The position numbers and the translations under genes are program-made. A stretch of 64,000 bases of DNA from the NCBI RefSeq assembly GCF_000400505.1, contig NZ_CM001857.1:1388731-1452730 (forward strand), read 5' to 3'. Shown here in pieces: positions 16,985 to 26,647 of the stretch. Source of the stretch: Musicola paradisiaca NCPPB 2511 (GTDB lineage: Bacteria; Pseudomonadota; Gammaproteobacteria; Enterobacterales; Enterobacteriaceae). The notes beneath the pieces are model-generated. The model was not told where the DNA came from, searched no databases, and saw nothing but the letters and a program-made list of their open reading frames with translations. Each line of letters starts with the position of its first letter. Positions within the stretch are counted from its first letter, which is position 1.

Positions 16985-17873
16985 ACACCTGCGCCAGATG
17001 GCGCGCCACGTCGATGCCGCTGCGCTCTAGCGAAAGACACTCTCCTTGCCAGGCGGCCTGCCGCGTCAAGCAGGTCAGCACGCCGCCGGGCGGCATTTCA
17101 ATCGCCAAGCGGGCATCGCGCTGGTTCGCCGACACCATGGCGTCTTGCCATTGCACCGTTCGCGCCATATTGAATGCCAGATCGTCGGCAATCCGCGCCG
17201 GATCCCACAGTACGCGGCCGGTGCTGCCGCTCAGATAGGCGCAGCGTGGGCGAGCCAACATCACGGTGGAAAACGCCTGCGCCAGTTCGGCGGCGGGTTT
17301 ATCCAGCAGCGCGCAGTGGGACGGTACGCTGACGGCCAACCGCTGCGCTTTGCCGGCGCCCGCCGCCAGCGCTTTTTGGGCCACCGCCGCCATCGCCTCA
17401 TCGCTGCCGGCAATCACTATTTGCGTTTCTGCATTCAGGTTGGCGAGATAAACGTCGCTGTCGGCGATCAGCGCTTCGACGCGATCGCGGGTCAGCCCCA
17501 TGATGGCCGTCAGGCCGTAGCCGTGCGGATACGCCTGTTCCATCAAATCGCCGCGCAGGGCGACCAGACGCAGCGCGTCGGTGAAATCCAGCGCCCCGGC
17601 GATCACGGCCGCCGGGTAGGCGCCGATGGATAAGCCGCTGACGATATCGGGATGGACGCCGTGCTGTTGTAGTTCCCGCGCCCAGGCGACGCCGGCGATT
17701 AACAGGCACAGCTGCACGGCGCGGGTGTGGCGCAGCGCTTGCGGCGAATCGAGCGTTTCCGCTTCTGCGCCCAGAACGGCGCGCGCGGCCTCAAGCACGT
17801 CTCCGTGCGGTAAGGTGTGCAACATCCCGGGGTACTGTGTTCCCTGACCGGGAAACGTAAACAGAATTTTCAT
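16974..17873 (-). CDS. mdcH: Malonyl-CoA:acyl carrier protein transacylase of malonate decarboxylase
   Basis: 299 residues of the FabD-like acyltransferase fold: FPGQGTQYPGM at the N-terminus, nucleophile motif GLSIGAYPAAV near residue 90 and catalytic-His motif VPSHCALL near 195. MdcH starts the cycle by moving malonyl from CoA to the MdcC carrier. Start ATG (17871-17873) overlaps the mdcG stop (ATGA); the longer open frame upstream belongs to mdcG. Last gene of the operon. Confidence 0.94.
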   Translation of the reverse strand: MKILFTFPGQGTQYPGMLHTLPHGDVLEAARAVLGAEAETLDSPQALRHTRAVQLCLLIAGVAWARELQQHGVHPDIVSGLSIGAYPAAVIAGALDFTDALRLVALRGDLMEQAYPHGYGLTAIMGLTRDRVEALIADSDVYLANLNAETQIVIAGSDEAMAAVAQKALAAGAGKAQRLAVSVPSHCALLDKPAAELAQAFSTVMLARPRCAYLSGSTGRVLWDPARIADDLAFNMARTVQWQDAMVSANQRDARLAIEMPPGGVLTCLTRQAAWQGECLSLERSGIDVARHLAQVFRQ

Positions 17874-18487
17874 GGTTCCTCCCTGCTCCAGGGTGAAGCG
17901 CTCAGGCGTGGGCCGTGCGAGGTTTTCAGCAGCGCGCGGCCTTCCCGCAGCCATTCATTGAGCGCAAATGCGCCGACGGGGGTTTCCACCTGCGTATCCA
18001 CGCGGCACGGCAGCGTCGCTACGACGGATTGCCAGTGCAGCAGTGCCTCGTGTGCCGGTTCGAGCGGCGCGCGGATCAGCAAATCCAGATCGCTGTCGGC
18101 ATGCAGTACCGGGATGCCGGTCGCCAGCGCATAGGCGGTGCTGCCAAGGATGCCCCATGGCCACGGCCAGTTATACGCGGCAAGCGTGGCGGCCGCCCGC
18201 ACCGGCGGCTGGGCGCGAAACGGCGAGCGCCGCAGCGCGGCGTCGACCAGCTTCTCCGGCGTGACGAGGCGGGCGATCGCCTCGGCATTCACCCAGCCGG
18301 CGGCGCGTTGCCCGCGTTGGATGCCGCGCACGCCGACCGGAATGCGGCCGGCGGCGTCCTCATCGCGTCGCACCACCACCGGCAAGCTGGCGCGCCACTG
18401 GCTGGCGACCCACGCATCCTGAATGTCTTCCAGCATCTCGGCGGCGTGAAGCCAGAGCAGATCGTGGGGGCGCGGCGTGAATAACAT
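17870..18487 (-). CDS. mdcG: Phosphoribosyl-dephospho-CoA transferase
   Basis: 205 residues. It attaches the 2'-(5''-phosphoribosyl)-3'-dephospho-CoA prosthetic group to a serine of MdcC. The nucleotidyltransferase-like motif LHADSDLDLLIRAP (near residue 135) carries the metal-binding Asp pair. Start ATG at 18485-18487, two bases after the mdcF stop. Confidence 0.93.
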   Translation of the reverse strand: MLFTPRPHDLLWLHAAEMLEDIQDAWVASQWRASLPVVVRRDEDAAGRIPVGVRGIQRGQRAAGWVNAEAIARLVTPEKLVDAALRRSPFRAQPPVRAAATLAAYNWPWPWGILGSTAYALATGIPVLHADSDLDLLIRAPLEPAHEALLHWQSVVATLPCRVDTQVETPVGAFALNEWLREGRALLKTSHGPRLSASPWSREEP

Positions 18488-18489
18488 GA

Positions 18490-19449
18490 TTAGAGTCCAG
18501 CGGTTAGGGTGATAAACAGCGGCAGCGACAGGATACACAGTACCGAGCTTAACAGCAGCACGGCTTCCGCATCCGGCGACTGTACGTTAAAGCGGTTGCC
18601 GAACACCACGCCGAAGAAACCGGCCGACAGCGCAATCATCAGAATCGCGGTGATCGCCACGGAACCGTGCAGACCAAACGCGATAACGATACCCCAGGCG
18701 ATAAACGGTTGGATCAGCAGTTTGGCGATCGTGGCGCTGACCACCATGGTGTTGAGCTTCAGCTTACGGGCGGAGAGGATCACGCCGGTCAGGAACAGCG
18801 CCGCCGCGGTGGCCGATAACCCCAACGGTTTGATGGCCGCCAGCAGCAGCTCCGGCATGTTGAGACCTATGGCGGAGAGCGCCACCCCCAACAGAGGGCC
18901 CAGCACAATCGGTTTTTTCACCGAGCGCCACATCAGCACCGGCAGCATGGACCACGTTGAGCCGCTGTTTTCCCCGGCGGCGCGGGCTTTCTCGCGTTCC
19001 AGGATCAGCAGGCAGAACGGTGTCATCAGTACCGAACCGCAGGCGATGGAGACGGCGACGGAAAGCGAGGTGGATGACCCTTCGCCCAGCACGCTGCCGA
19101 GGATCGGCAGGCCGAGCGCGGCGTAGTTGGGCAGGGCGACCGTCAGCGTCAGCACGGCGGCGTCCTGCGGCGATTTGTTAAATACGCCGGTGGCCAGGAA
19201 GTAGAGGGCGGCGTAGGTGATCCACATTCCCAGCGTCAGCACCACAATCAGCGGCGAATGCGCGACGATGCCCGACCACGGCGTCTGCACGGTGGCGCTG
19301 AACAGCGCAGCGGGGAGCGCGAAATCCATCACGAAAATATTGAGCAGGGATACATTCTGGTTATCGACCATTTTGGCTTTGCCGGCCCAGAAGCCCAGCA
19401 GCATGATGACGAAAATGGGCGCGAGAGCATGAACAATCACATAAGTCAT
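18490..19449 (-). CDS. mdcF: Malonate transporter, auxin efflux carrier family
   Basis: 319 residues with about ten hydrophobic segments, typical of the AEC family (start MTYVIVHALAPIFVIMLLGFW, then FVMDFALPAALF and VALPNYAALGLPILGSVLG). The position inside the mdc operon supports malonate uptake. It is separated from mdcE by about 394 bp, which is unusual in this otherwise overlapping operon, but follows mdcG neighbours closely. Confidence 0.92.
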   Translation of the reverse strand: MTYVIVHALAPIFVIMLLGFWAGKAKMVDNQNVSLLNIFVMDFALPAALFSATVQTPWSGIVAHSPLIVVLTLGMWITYAALYFLATGVFNKSPQDAAVLTLTVALPNYAALGLPILGSVLGEGSSTSLSVAVSIACGSVLMTPFCLLILEREKARAAGENSGSTWSMLPVLMWRSVKKPIVLGPLLGVALSAIGLNMPELLLAAIKPLGLSATAAALFLTGVILSARKLKLNTMVVSATIAKLLIQPFIAWGIVIAFGLHGSVAITAILMIALSAGFFGVVFGNRFNVQSPDAEAVLLLSSVLCILSLPLFITLTAGL

Positions 19450-19843
19450 AAATCACCTGTAGATAAAAAGGAAAGAGCACTGGCGCGATGGTTATTATTT
19501 TCAAAAAGCAGCGCCTGACGCGGGTAATGGTTGTCAGTGACGTATCAATGTCAGCACCGTGAGCGCGAAGGGAAGGCGTCCTTCCGTGAACCCCCCTTGC
19601 GTTTCCCGCCTGACTAAAAACGTCGCCAATCGGCATTACGGCTAACGCGGGCGATATAAAGGCGCCCGGCAAAGGCTGCTTTCGGCAGGTTTTTTCATCC
19701 GGCGGTCAGCCTGTCCCGCGGTGGCGAACCGTCACCGGCGGCGTGAGACAAGCCCGCCGGATCTCTTTACGGTGGGCGGCTCCGTCCGCCTTCGACGGTG
19801 CGACGCACGCGGTGCTGGAGCCCGCCGGTTTGGTTCTTCCGTG
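19450..19843. other. 394-bp gap inside the mdc operon
   Basis: No credible gene in either strand. On the minus strand it carries several GC-rich inverted stretches, for example GGCGG-ACGGA-GCCGCC, but no clear terminator with a T run. It may hold a secondary promoter for mdcFGH or a remnant of a lost gene. Confidence 0.5.
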
Positions 19844-20647
19844 CTACCAACTGGCGCGCATACGTTCGCGCACCAGCGCGGAGCTGCGGCGGTTGTCGGC
19901 GCCCAGGCGGGATTTCAGGCTGGGATCCTGACGCGCATCGCGGATAGCGGCGTTCAGCGAGTCGATAACCTGCGCCAGATCGCCGGCGGTCGGCGCGTCC
20001 GGGTCGCTGATGTCCAGCAGTGCGGAAAGCAGACCCAGCGTGGCATAGTTACTGATGTCGTAGGCCATCGGTGGAATGGCGGCGGCCAGTTTTTCCAGTG
20101 CGTCGACCGTGCGCAGCGTGATGCGCGCCGCCGATTCTTTGCCCATGGCATGCACCAGTACGCCGTTATCGTTAAACGCGATCAGCCGGTTGGCCTGATA
20201 ACCGTGCGCCAGAAATGCGCCGGACATCGCTTTACCGACAATCAGGCCAATCACCGGGTGGCCGGCGAGGCGCGCTTTGGCATAGGCGCCCGCGGCGCCC
20301 GCCAGCGCCTGATGGATGCCGAACGCCTCTTCGCGGCGGCCATACGCCTGGCTTGGCACATCGATCACGGCGACGATGGGGCGCTTAACGGCGCGGTCGG
20401 CATCGGCGTCGAGGGTCTCGTTGACCACTTTCGCCAGCGTCCAGCCTTCCAACAGGCCGACTTCGCCGTGTACCGCACGCGGATAGTGGTTGGCGGCATC
20501 GGGAACGACGGCGATAAACCGCACGCTCTCACCGTTGAGCTCACCGTCGGCGACCTGTACGGACGGGCACAGGCCGGGCATCAGCGTAGCGTTCGGCGCC
20601 AGCGTGTTCAGCCATAACGCGCCGCGGCTGTTGAATTGATTCATCAT
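19844..20647 (-). CDS. mdcE: Malonate decarboxylase gamma subunit
   Basis: 267 residues; with MdcD it forms the malonyl-S-ACP decarboxylase. The crotonase/carboxyltransferase-like core shows RPIVAVIDVPSQAYGRREEAFGI and GLIVGKAMSGAFLAHGYQANRL. Overlaps the mdcD stop by four bases (start doublet ATGATG). Confidence 0.95.
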   Translation of the reverse strand: MMNQFNSRGALWLNTLAPNATLMPGLCPSVQVADGELNGESVRFIAVVPDAANHYPRAVHGEVGLLEGWTLAKVVNETLDADADRAVKRPIVAVIDVPSQAYGRREEAFGIHQALAGAAGAYAKARLAGHPVIGLIVGKAMSGAFLAHGYQANRLIAFNDNGVLVHAMGKESAARITLRTVDALEKLAAAIPPMAYDISNYATLGLLSALLDISDPDAPTAGDLAQVIDSLNAAIRDARQDPSLKSRLGADNRRSSALVRERMRASW

Positions 20648-21477
20648 TTTTCCTCCCCGGCAAAAAGCTGTTGAATTTGCGCGCTGTCGGCCTGCTGACG
20701 GGTGTCGAAGCGGGTCAGACGGGCCAGAAAATCAGCGTATTTATCGCTGCGATGCTGCGCCGGTACGCCTTGTGCAATGGCCGCATTCATCGCGGTTTTC
20801 ACCGCGTTGACGCCGTCGCCGACCAGCGCGTCCACCAGCCCGCTGTGATAACGGATTTCGCCCCCGGTCATGCTCCAGATAAACGGACGATTGCGGGAGT
20901 CGTACTCCTTGATGCCCGCTTCCTGCTCGATGACCTGCGGGCCGTTCAATCCCAGGCGTGCTTCACGGGTGACGATCAGGTAGCTGCACAGCGCGGCGGC
21001 GATGGACATGCCGCCAAAGCAGCCGACGGTGCCGGCGACAATGCCGACGACCGGCGTGTAGCGGCGCAGATCGACAATCGCGGCGTGGATATCGGCAATC
21101 GCCGCCAGACCGAGGTTGGCCTCCTGCAGGCGCACGCCACCGGTTTCCAGACACAACACGGCCTGCGTCGGGATACCGTTACGGTTGTCCTCCGCCGCCA
21201 GTTCCAGCGCGGCGGCCATTTTGGCGCCGGATACTTCGCCCATGCTGCCGCCCTGGAAGGTGCCTTCAATGGCGATCACCACCGCGGGCCGGCCGTTGAT
21301 GGTGCCTTTGGCGACCACCATGCCGTCATCGGACTGCGGGACGATCCCCTGCGGCCCCAACCACGGCGACATGATGCCCTCGAACGGGTCGAGCAGTTCG
21401 CGGTAGCTGCCGTCGTCCAGCAGGGCGTGGGCGCGTTCACGGGCGCGTAATTCAATAAAACTGCGGTCGTTACGCAT
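20644..21477 (-). CDS. mdcD: Malonate decarboxylase beta subunit
   Basis: 277 residues, carboxyltransferase fold related to acetyl-CoA carboxylase beta: IAIEGTFQGGSMGEVSGAK, LETGGVRLQEANLGL and VGIVAGTVGCFGGMSIAAAL. It decarboxylates malonyl-S-MdcC to acetyl-S-MdcC with MdcE. The start overlaps the end of mdcC by eight bases. Confidence 0.95.
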   Translation of the reverse strand: MRNDRSFIELRARERAHALLDDGSYRELLDPFEGIMSPWLGPQGIVPQSDDGMVVAKGTINGRPAVVIAIEGTFQGGSMGEVSGAKMAAALELAAEDNRNGIPTQAVLCLETGGVRLQEANLGLAAIADIHAAIVDLRRYTPVVGIVAGTVGCFGGMSIAAALCSYLIVTREARLGLNGPQVIEQEAGIKEYDSRNRPFIWSMTGGEIRYHSGLVDALVGDGVNAVKTAMNAAIAQGVPAQHRSDKYADFLARLTRFDTRQQADSAQIQQLFAGEEK

Positions 21478-21769
21478 GGTTCACCTCTTCAAAGACCTGT
21501 TCGATACGAATGCGCGCCACGCCCGGCGTGGCGCCAAAGTCGTGAATAACCAGCTTTCCGGCGGGCAGGCCGTTAGTCAGGTTCAGGCGTTCGAACAGCG
21601 CGTTCCAGCGCGCGGTGCTGTTATCCACCGACGTGGTGATTTCAACGGTGAGGCTGTGCCCGCTATCCGCGGTGTACAGCACTTCCATATCACCGGAACC
21701 CACCACCCCTGCCAGGGCTTGGCCTCGCAGGGCGCGATGTGCCGGGAATGACAATCTAATCTGTTCCAT
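21470..21769 (-). CDS. mdcC: Malonate decarboxylase acyl carrier protein (delta subunit)
   Basis: 99 residues. Carries the phosphoribosyl-dephospho-CoA group; Ser25 in GVVGSGDMEVL corresponds to the modified serine of the Klebsiella protein. Start ATG 21767-21769 with GAGG five bases upstream. The long open frame reaching further upstream overlaps mdcB and is not real. Overlaps mdcD. Confidence 0.95.
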   Translation of the reverse strand: MEQIRLSFPAHRALRGQALAGVVGSGDMEVLYTADSGHSLTVEITTSVDNSTARWNALFERLNLTNGLPAGKLVIHDFGATPGVARIRIEQVFEEVNHA

Positions 21770-21786
21770 AACATCCTCTTGATGAG

Positions 21787-22641
21787 TTAGCGGGGCGCGA
21801 GCCGGCAGACCCTGTCGACGAACAACGTGGCGGCCAGCAGGTCGGCCGCACCGCCCGGTGAAGCATTGAGCCGCAGCAGCTGTTGATCGAGCCTGTCCAG
21901 CGCCCGGCGGCCTTGCGCATGGGCACAACCGCCCGCCAGCAAGACAGCGCGGGCGCCTTGTTGCATCGCCTCGAGCCCGGCCATCCCGGCGCGTGACAGC
22001 ACACAGGTATCGCTGAGCGAGGTCATGATCGCCATCAGCGCATCGAGCCGGGCGTCGCACTCGGCGGCACCCTGTCTGCGGCTGCGGTTAAGCTGCGGCA
22101 GGGCCAGCGTCATCAGGTGCGGGAAGCCCTGCTGCGCCTCTTCACGGGCGCCGGGGACGCGCCAGCGGCGGCTGGCTTTGCGGCCGTTGCTGAAAATCGT
22201 CGGCGCGGCGCGGTCCGGCAGACGGGCCAGCGTCGCGGCGGTTTGCGCCGCCTGATGCGGGCAGGCATCGCCGCCCTGCATCGCGACTGCGCTGACCAAC
22301 AATCCGAGCGCCCAGATCGCGCCGCGGTGGGTGTTCACGCCGTCGGTCGCCTGCATCATGTCCTGTTCGCCTTCGCGCCCGAGTCGGCCGATGATTTCGC
22401 GTAGCGCGATATCGGCGGGGCGTTGCCAGCTTTGCTGCGCCAGTCGTAAAAACGTCGGGGTCAGGCTGTGCGCCGAGCGTTCCATCAGCGCCAGATTGAG
22501 ATCCTGATGGGCGCCGCTCCCCCGGCTGTCTACCAGACCCGGCTTCGGGCTTAGGCGCGCTTCGTCGATCAGGCACTGTGTGGCGGCCTCGGCAAGCCGG
22601 ATCGCCTGCGCCTCGGCACGTGTCGGTGACAGTTGTTTCAT
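21787..22641 (-). CDS. mdcB: Triphosphoribosyl-dephospho-CoA synthase
   Basis: 284 residues. Makes the prosthetic group precursor from ATP and dephospho-CoA; related to CitG. Family motifs: LSPKPGLVDSRGSGAHQDLNLALM near residue 27, DGVNTHRGAIWALGL near 100 and LAGGCAHAQGRRALDRLD near 240. Start ATG overlaps the mdcA stop by one base (TAATG). Confidence 0.94.
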   Translation of the reverse strand: MKQLSPTRAEAQAIRLAEAATQCLIDEARLSPKPGLVDSRGSGAHQDLNLALMERSAHSLTPTFLRLAQQSWQRPADIALREIIGRLGREGEQDMMQATDGVNTHRGAIWALGLLVSAVAMQGGDACPHQAAQTAATLARLPDRAAPTIFSNGRKASRRWRVPGAREEAQQGFPHLMTLALPQLNRSRRQGAAECDARLDALMAIMTSLSDTCVLSRAGMAGLEAMQQGARAVLLAGGCAHAQGRRALDRLDQQLLRLNASPGGAADLLAATLFVDRVCRLAPR

Positions 22642-24296
22642 TACCAGCTCCGAAATTTCGCCGGTGGGTTGTAAAGGCCGCCGGACCATTCCACCAGGTC
22701 GGCGACGCTGCCGGCGGCCAGTAGCGAGCGGGTGGCGTCGCTGCGGCGGATACCCATGTCTTCCGGGTACGCCACTTTGCCGCTTTGGCGCAATGCGGCG
22801 ACACGTTTGGCATCCACGCCGAGGCCGATGTCGGTGATGCCGGCAACGGCGGCGACCATGGCGCGGCGCTCTTCCAGACTGTTTGCGCGGTAAAGGTAGG
22901 CGATGCCTTCTTCGGTCAGCACATGGGTGACGTCGTCGCCGTAAATCATCACCGGCGCCAGCGGCATCCCGGCGGTTTTAGCGACGTCGACGGCGTCAAG
23001 TGTTTCAACGAAAGTCGGTTTCACGCCGGCCTGGAAGGTTTCCACCATCTGCACCACCAGCTTTTTGCCGCGCTGCATAGGGTCGGGTTCATTGATCATA
23101 TTGAGCCAGGCCGGGGTGGCGTGGCGGCGGCCGTGCGGGTCATGCCCCATGTTCGGCGCGCCGCCGAAACCGGACAGGCGGCCGCGGGTCACGGTGGAGG
23201 AGTTGGCCTGCCCGTCGATTTGCAACGTAGAGCCGATAAACATATCGACCGCGTACTGACCGGCCAGCTGGCAGAACGCGCGGTTAGAACGCATGGAGCC
23301 GTCGGCGCCGGTAAAGAACACATCGGGACGGGCACGGATATACTCTTCCATCCCCAGCTCGCCGCCGAAGCAATGCACGCTGTCGACCCAGCCGCTTTCA
23401 ATCGCCGGGATCAGCGTCGGGTGCGGGTTCAGCGTCCACTGCCGGCAGATTTTGCCTTTCAGGCCGAGCTGTTCGCCGTAGGTCGGCAGCAGCAGTTCAA
23501 TCGCCGCCGTGTTGAAGCCGATGCCGTGGTTGAGCGACTGCACCTGATGTTCCGCGTAGATACCTTTAATCGCCATCATCGCCATCAGGATATGTTCCTG
23601 TTTGATCAGGCGCGGGTCGCGGGTAAACAGTGGCTCGATAAAGAACGGTTTGTCGGCGACCACCACGTAGTCGATCCACGAGCCGGGAATATCGACGCGC
23701 GGCAGATTGCACTCGTCATCCACCAGTTCGTTAACCTGGGCGATCACAATGCCGTCGCGGAACGCAGCGGCTTCCACCAGCGCCGGGGTGTCTTCGGTAC
23801 TCGGCCCGGTGTAGAGGTTGCCTTTGCGGTCGGCCTTATAGCCGGCAATCAGCGCCACGTTCGGCACCAGATCGACATACAGGCGGGAATAGAGTTCGAT
23901 GTAGGTATGAATCGCGCCGATTTCCAGCAGACCGTCTTCCAGCAGTTGCGAGATGCGCAGGCTTTGCGGGCCGGAGAAGGAGAAATCCAGCTTGCGGGCG
24001 ATGCCTTTTTCAAACAGATCCAGGTGCTCGCTACGCCCGACGCTGGGCATGATCATGTGCAGGTCGTGCACTTTGGCCGGATCGACTTCCGCCAGCCTGC
24101 GGGAGAGGAAATCGGCCTGCTTCTGGTTGTTGCCTTCCAGCACCACGCGGTCGCCCGGTGCTAACAGTTTTTCGAGCATTTCAACAAGTTGGTCGGTCGG
24201 GAGCACTTTGCCTTGCACCGGAACAGACGCCAGTCGGCGCTGCTTTTCCGTGCGGCGGGTGTTCCACGCCCGTGCCGGAGTTTGACCAGCATTCAT
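22641..24296 (-). CDS. mdcA: Malonate decarboxylase alpha subunit (acetyl-ACP:malonate ACP transferase)
   Basis: 551 residues, first gene of the operon. Transfers the carrier protein from acetate to malonate so the decarboxylation cycle continues. Conserved blocks include PGDRVVLEGNNQKQADFL, DFSFSGPQSLRISQLLEDGLLEIGAIHTY and SLNHGIGFNTAAIELLLPTYGEQLGLKG. Start ATG 24294-24296 behind GGAGG. The operon mdcABCDEFGH follows the known Klebsiella order. Confidence 0.97.
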   Translation of the reverse strand: MNAGQTPARAWNTRRTEKQRRLASVPVQGKVLPTDQLVEMLEKLLAPGDRVVLEGNNQKQADFLSRRLAEVDPAKVHDLHMIMPSVGRSEHLDLFEKGIARKLDFSFSGPQSLRISQLLEDGLLEIGAIHTYIELYSRLYVDLVPNVALIAGYKADRKGNLYTGPSTEDTPALVEAAAFRDGIVIAQVNELVDDECNLPRVDIPGSWIDYVVVADKPFFIEPLFTRDPRLIKQEHILMAMMAIKGIYAEHQVQSLNHGIGFNTAAIELLLPTYGEQLGLKGKICRQWTLNPHPTLIPAIESGWVDSVHCFGGELGMEEYIRARPDVFFTGADGSMRSNRAFCQLAGQYAVDMFIGSTLQIDGQANSSTVTRGRLSGFGGAPNMGHDPHGRRHATPAWLNMINEPDPMQRGKKLVVQMVETFQAGVKPTFVETLDAVDVAKTAGMPLAPVMIYGDDVTHVLTEEGIAYLYRANSLEERRAMVAAVAGITDIGLGVDAKRVAALRQSGKVAYPEDMGIRRSDATRSLLAAGSVADLVEWSGGLYNPPAKFRSW

Positions 24297-24712
24297 TATT
24301 AACCTCCTGATTCAGCAAATAATTTGATTAGCTTTGCTTGCAGACCAGTCTGCGCTCCGATACGTTGCGCATCAATTAAGCTATGGCGCTGATTATTAGC
24401 CTAAGGGTAATAATTGCCGTATTGATTCTGTGACCGGGATCGCCGCACAACGATGAATCCTGGCCACTGCGGGAGGCGCGGCGGCGTAAAACTGCCCGCG
24501 ATAACCGCAGCGGATGGGCTTGCATCGCGGGCAGAGGGGGATTTGCCGGTAGGCGATGTCTTTGAATGAAACACCGTAGTCGACAGGGGGGCGAAGCGGA
24601 TAGTTTATCGCTCGCTCAGCGGCGTCAGGCAATCCGGCGCTGAGCGGGAGACCGCGGTGGTGGGGCGCCGCCATTCGCGGAGGGGTTCTCACAGATGGCG
24701 GCGATCGGCTTG
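24297..24712. other. mdc promoter region and intergenic space
   Basis: About 416 bp. The half next to mdcA is AT-rich with TAATTGC and ATTATTAG stretches and must hold the mdc promoter and the MdcR site. The half next to the dehydrogenase gene is GC-rich; the open frame there on the minus strand lacks family similarity. Confidence 0.5.
24340..24353. promoter_or_regulatory. Palindrome upstream of mdcA, possible MdcR site
   Basis: GCAGAC-CA-GTCTGC is a perfect inverted repeat 44 bp upstream of the mdcA start codon. LysR regulators often bind interrupted palindromes near the promoter, but no binding data can be inferred from sequence alone. Confidence 0.35.
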
Positions 24713-25561
24713 TTACAACTCGAGGGATTGTTTTACGGAGTTTCCTTGTGCCGCTGCGGCAACGCCCTGCCATTCTTCCCATTCGGCAAGCCGTCGGGTG
24801 TAAGCGGCTTTCACTGCGGGCAACCCTTCTGTGCCCAGGAATACGCGCAGCGGAGGGCAGGGCGTCTCGACTATTTTCAGTACGATGTCCGCCGTGGCGG
24901 CAGGTTCCCCAAATTCTATTTCAGCGCTATGAGCGAAAACCCGCTGCCGGATGGTCGCATAAGCGTCGATGCCCTGAGCGATATCCAGCGAAGTCTGGCT
25001 GGCGAATTCAGTGGCATAAGCGCCAGGTTCCAGCAGCGTGACCCGGATGCCGAATTCACTCACCTCATGAGAAAGGCTTTCATGCAACGCTTCTACGGCC
25101 CATTTCGACGAATGGTAAAGCCCTGACACCGGGCCGGCTACCAGCCCTGCCACGCTCGACACGCTGATAATGTGTCCGCTTTGCTGTTTGCGCAGTACCG
25201 GGAGTACCGCCTGAATCACGTGCAGAGGACCGAAGAAATTGGTATCAAATTCGGCTTTGACCGATGTGACCGGAACTTCTTCTATGGCGCCGACCAGGGC
25301 ATATCCCGCATTGTTGAGCACCACATCAAGCCGGCCAAAATGCTGACAGGCGGTGTCGACGGCTTGCCTGACCTGCGCGTCATCCGTGACATCCAGCGGC
25401 AGCGTCAAGACGCGGTCGCCGTACTTCTCGTTGAAATCATTGAGTGTCGCCACATTCCGGGCGGTGGCGACAACCCGGTACCCTCGGGATAGCGCGGCTT
25501 CCGTCCAGACTCGGCCGAACCCACGGGAAGCGCCGGTGATAAACCACACTTTCTCTGTCAT
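24713..25561 (-). CDS. Short-chain dehydrogenase/reductase
   Basis: 282 residues of the classical SDR family. NAD(P)-binding TGASRGFGR at residue 9, NNAG (VVLNNAGYALVGAIEE) near 85 and catalytic YHSSK near 153 with an upstream Ser. Start ATG 25559-25561 with GGAGAG upstream. Last of a set of co-directed genes behind an AraC regulator, 88 bp from the next SDR. Substrate unknown. Confidence 0.9.
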   Translation of the reverse strand: MTEKVWFITGASRGFGRVWTEAALSRGYRVVATARNVATLNDFNEKYGDRVLTLPLDVTDDAQVRQAVDTACQHFGRLDVVLNNAGYALVGAIEEVPVTSVKAEFDTNFFGPLHVIQAVLPVLRKQQSGHIISVSSVAGLVAGPVSGLYHSSKWAVEALHESLSHEVSEFGIRVTLLEPGAYATEFASQTSLDIAQGIDAYATIRQRVFAHSAEIEFGEPAATADIVLKIVETPCPPLRVFLGTEGLPAVKAAYTRRLAEWEEWQGVAAAAQGNSVKQSLEL

Positions 25562-25649
25562 TGTTTGTCTCTCCACTTGTGACGTTAAGGCGCCGGATAA
25601 TGGCGCGGAATATTCTCCATTCCGGCAGAGGGAACCGGTGGCGGTGTAC

Positions 25650-26489
25650 TCATTTACCCTGACGGGATATGCCTGTCGCCATGCGCATAAAGCCGTCAAA
25701 GGCTCGATCTGAAAGCAGACGACGTATGAAAATCATGGGTTTGGCGCCAAACCCGACGGCATAACGTGTTTTGGGGTGGCGGGCGCTGACCGCGTGGGCA
25801 ATGGCATCGGCGATCACGGCGGGCGAGGATAAGCGTTTTTGGTTGCTATCGCTCACCATCGAGTTCGCCATGGCGTGGGCCTGATGGGCATAGGCGCTCC
25901 GGCCGGATACCCCAAGCAGTTTTGCGATAGCGATGTTTGCCCATTCCGTTTTGATGCCGCCGGGTTCAATCACCACGACGTCAATGCCGAAAGGTGCGAC
26001 TTCCAGCCGCAGACAGTCGCTAATGGCTTCCAGCGCAAACTTGGTGCCGTGATACCAGGCGCCGAGCGGGGTATGTATTTTCCCCCCCATCGAACTGATG
26101 TTGATCACGGTGCCGGCGCGTTGCTGGCGCATGTGGGGCAGCACCCGTTGAATCAGCCGTACTGCGCCGAAGACATTCACGTCGAATTGCGCGCGTCCTT
26201 CTTCCAGCGAGACGTCTTCTATCGCGCCGTAAGAGCCGTAACCGGCGTTGTTCACCACCACGTCGATACGTCCGCATTCGGTCATGATGGTTGTCACGGC
26301 GGCCTGTGCCGAAGCGTCATCCGTTACATCCAGCGAAAGTACCCGGATACCGGTTTCAGCCAGCTTTTGCATACGATCTACCCGGCGGGCGGCGGCATAC
26401 ACGGTGTGGCCGAGCGTCTTTAAACGCAGAGCGGTGGCCTCGCCAATTCCGGAGGATGCCCCCGTTACCAGAATCACTTTTGCTTTCAT
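25650..26489 (-). CDS. Short-chain dehydrogenase/reductase
   Basis: 279 residues, classical SDR: TGASSGIGEA at residue 9, NNAGYGSYGAIED near 80, catalytic Ser in INISSMGG and YHGTK near 145. Resembles the downstream SDR in layout, suggesting an old duplication, but the sequences differ widely. Lies 158 bp after the patatin gene, so it may have its own promoter. Confidence 0.9.
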   Translation of the reverse strand: MKAKVILVTGASSGIGEATALRLKTLGHTVYAAARRVDRMQKLAETGIRVLSLDVTDDASAQAAVTTIMTECGRIDVVVNNAGYGSYGAIEDVSLEEGRAQFDVNVFGAVRLIQRVLPHMRQQRAGTVINISSMGGKIHTPLGAWYHGTKFALEAISDCLRLEVAPFGIDVVVIEPGGIKTEWANIAIAKLLGVSGRSAYAHQAHAMANSMVSDSNQKRLSSPAVIADAIAHAVSARHPKTRYAVGFGAKPMIFIRRLLSDRAFDGFMRMATGISRQGK

Positions 26490-26647
26490 CGGTCATCGTT
26501 CCTCATCGGTGGAAGGATACGGCGGAATACATCACGGGCTTTCCCATCTGCGGCTCACTATAGAAGAGTGATGGTATGGGTACGCTAGCGTGCTGCGCCA
26601 TTCCGCTTGCGATTGGCGCCAGCAGCGCTGTGGCGGTAGAAGGGGCT

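Noticed and set aside
22785..24164. 459-codon open frame antisense to mdcA
   Set aside because: Shadow of mdcA, rich in His, Arg and Gln, with no recognisable domain.
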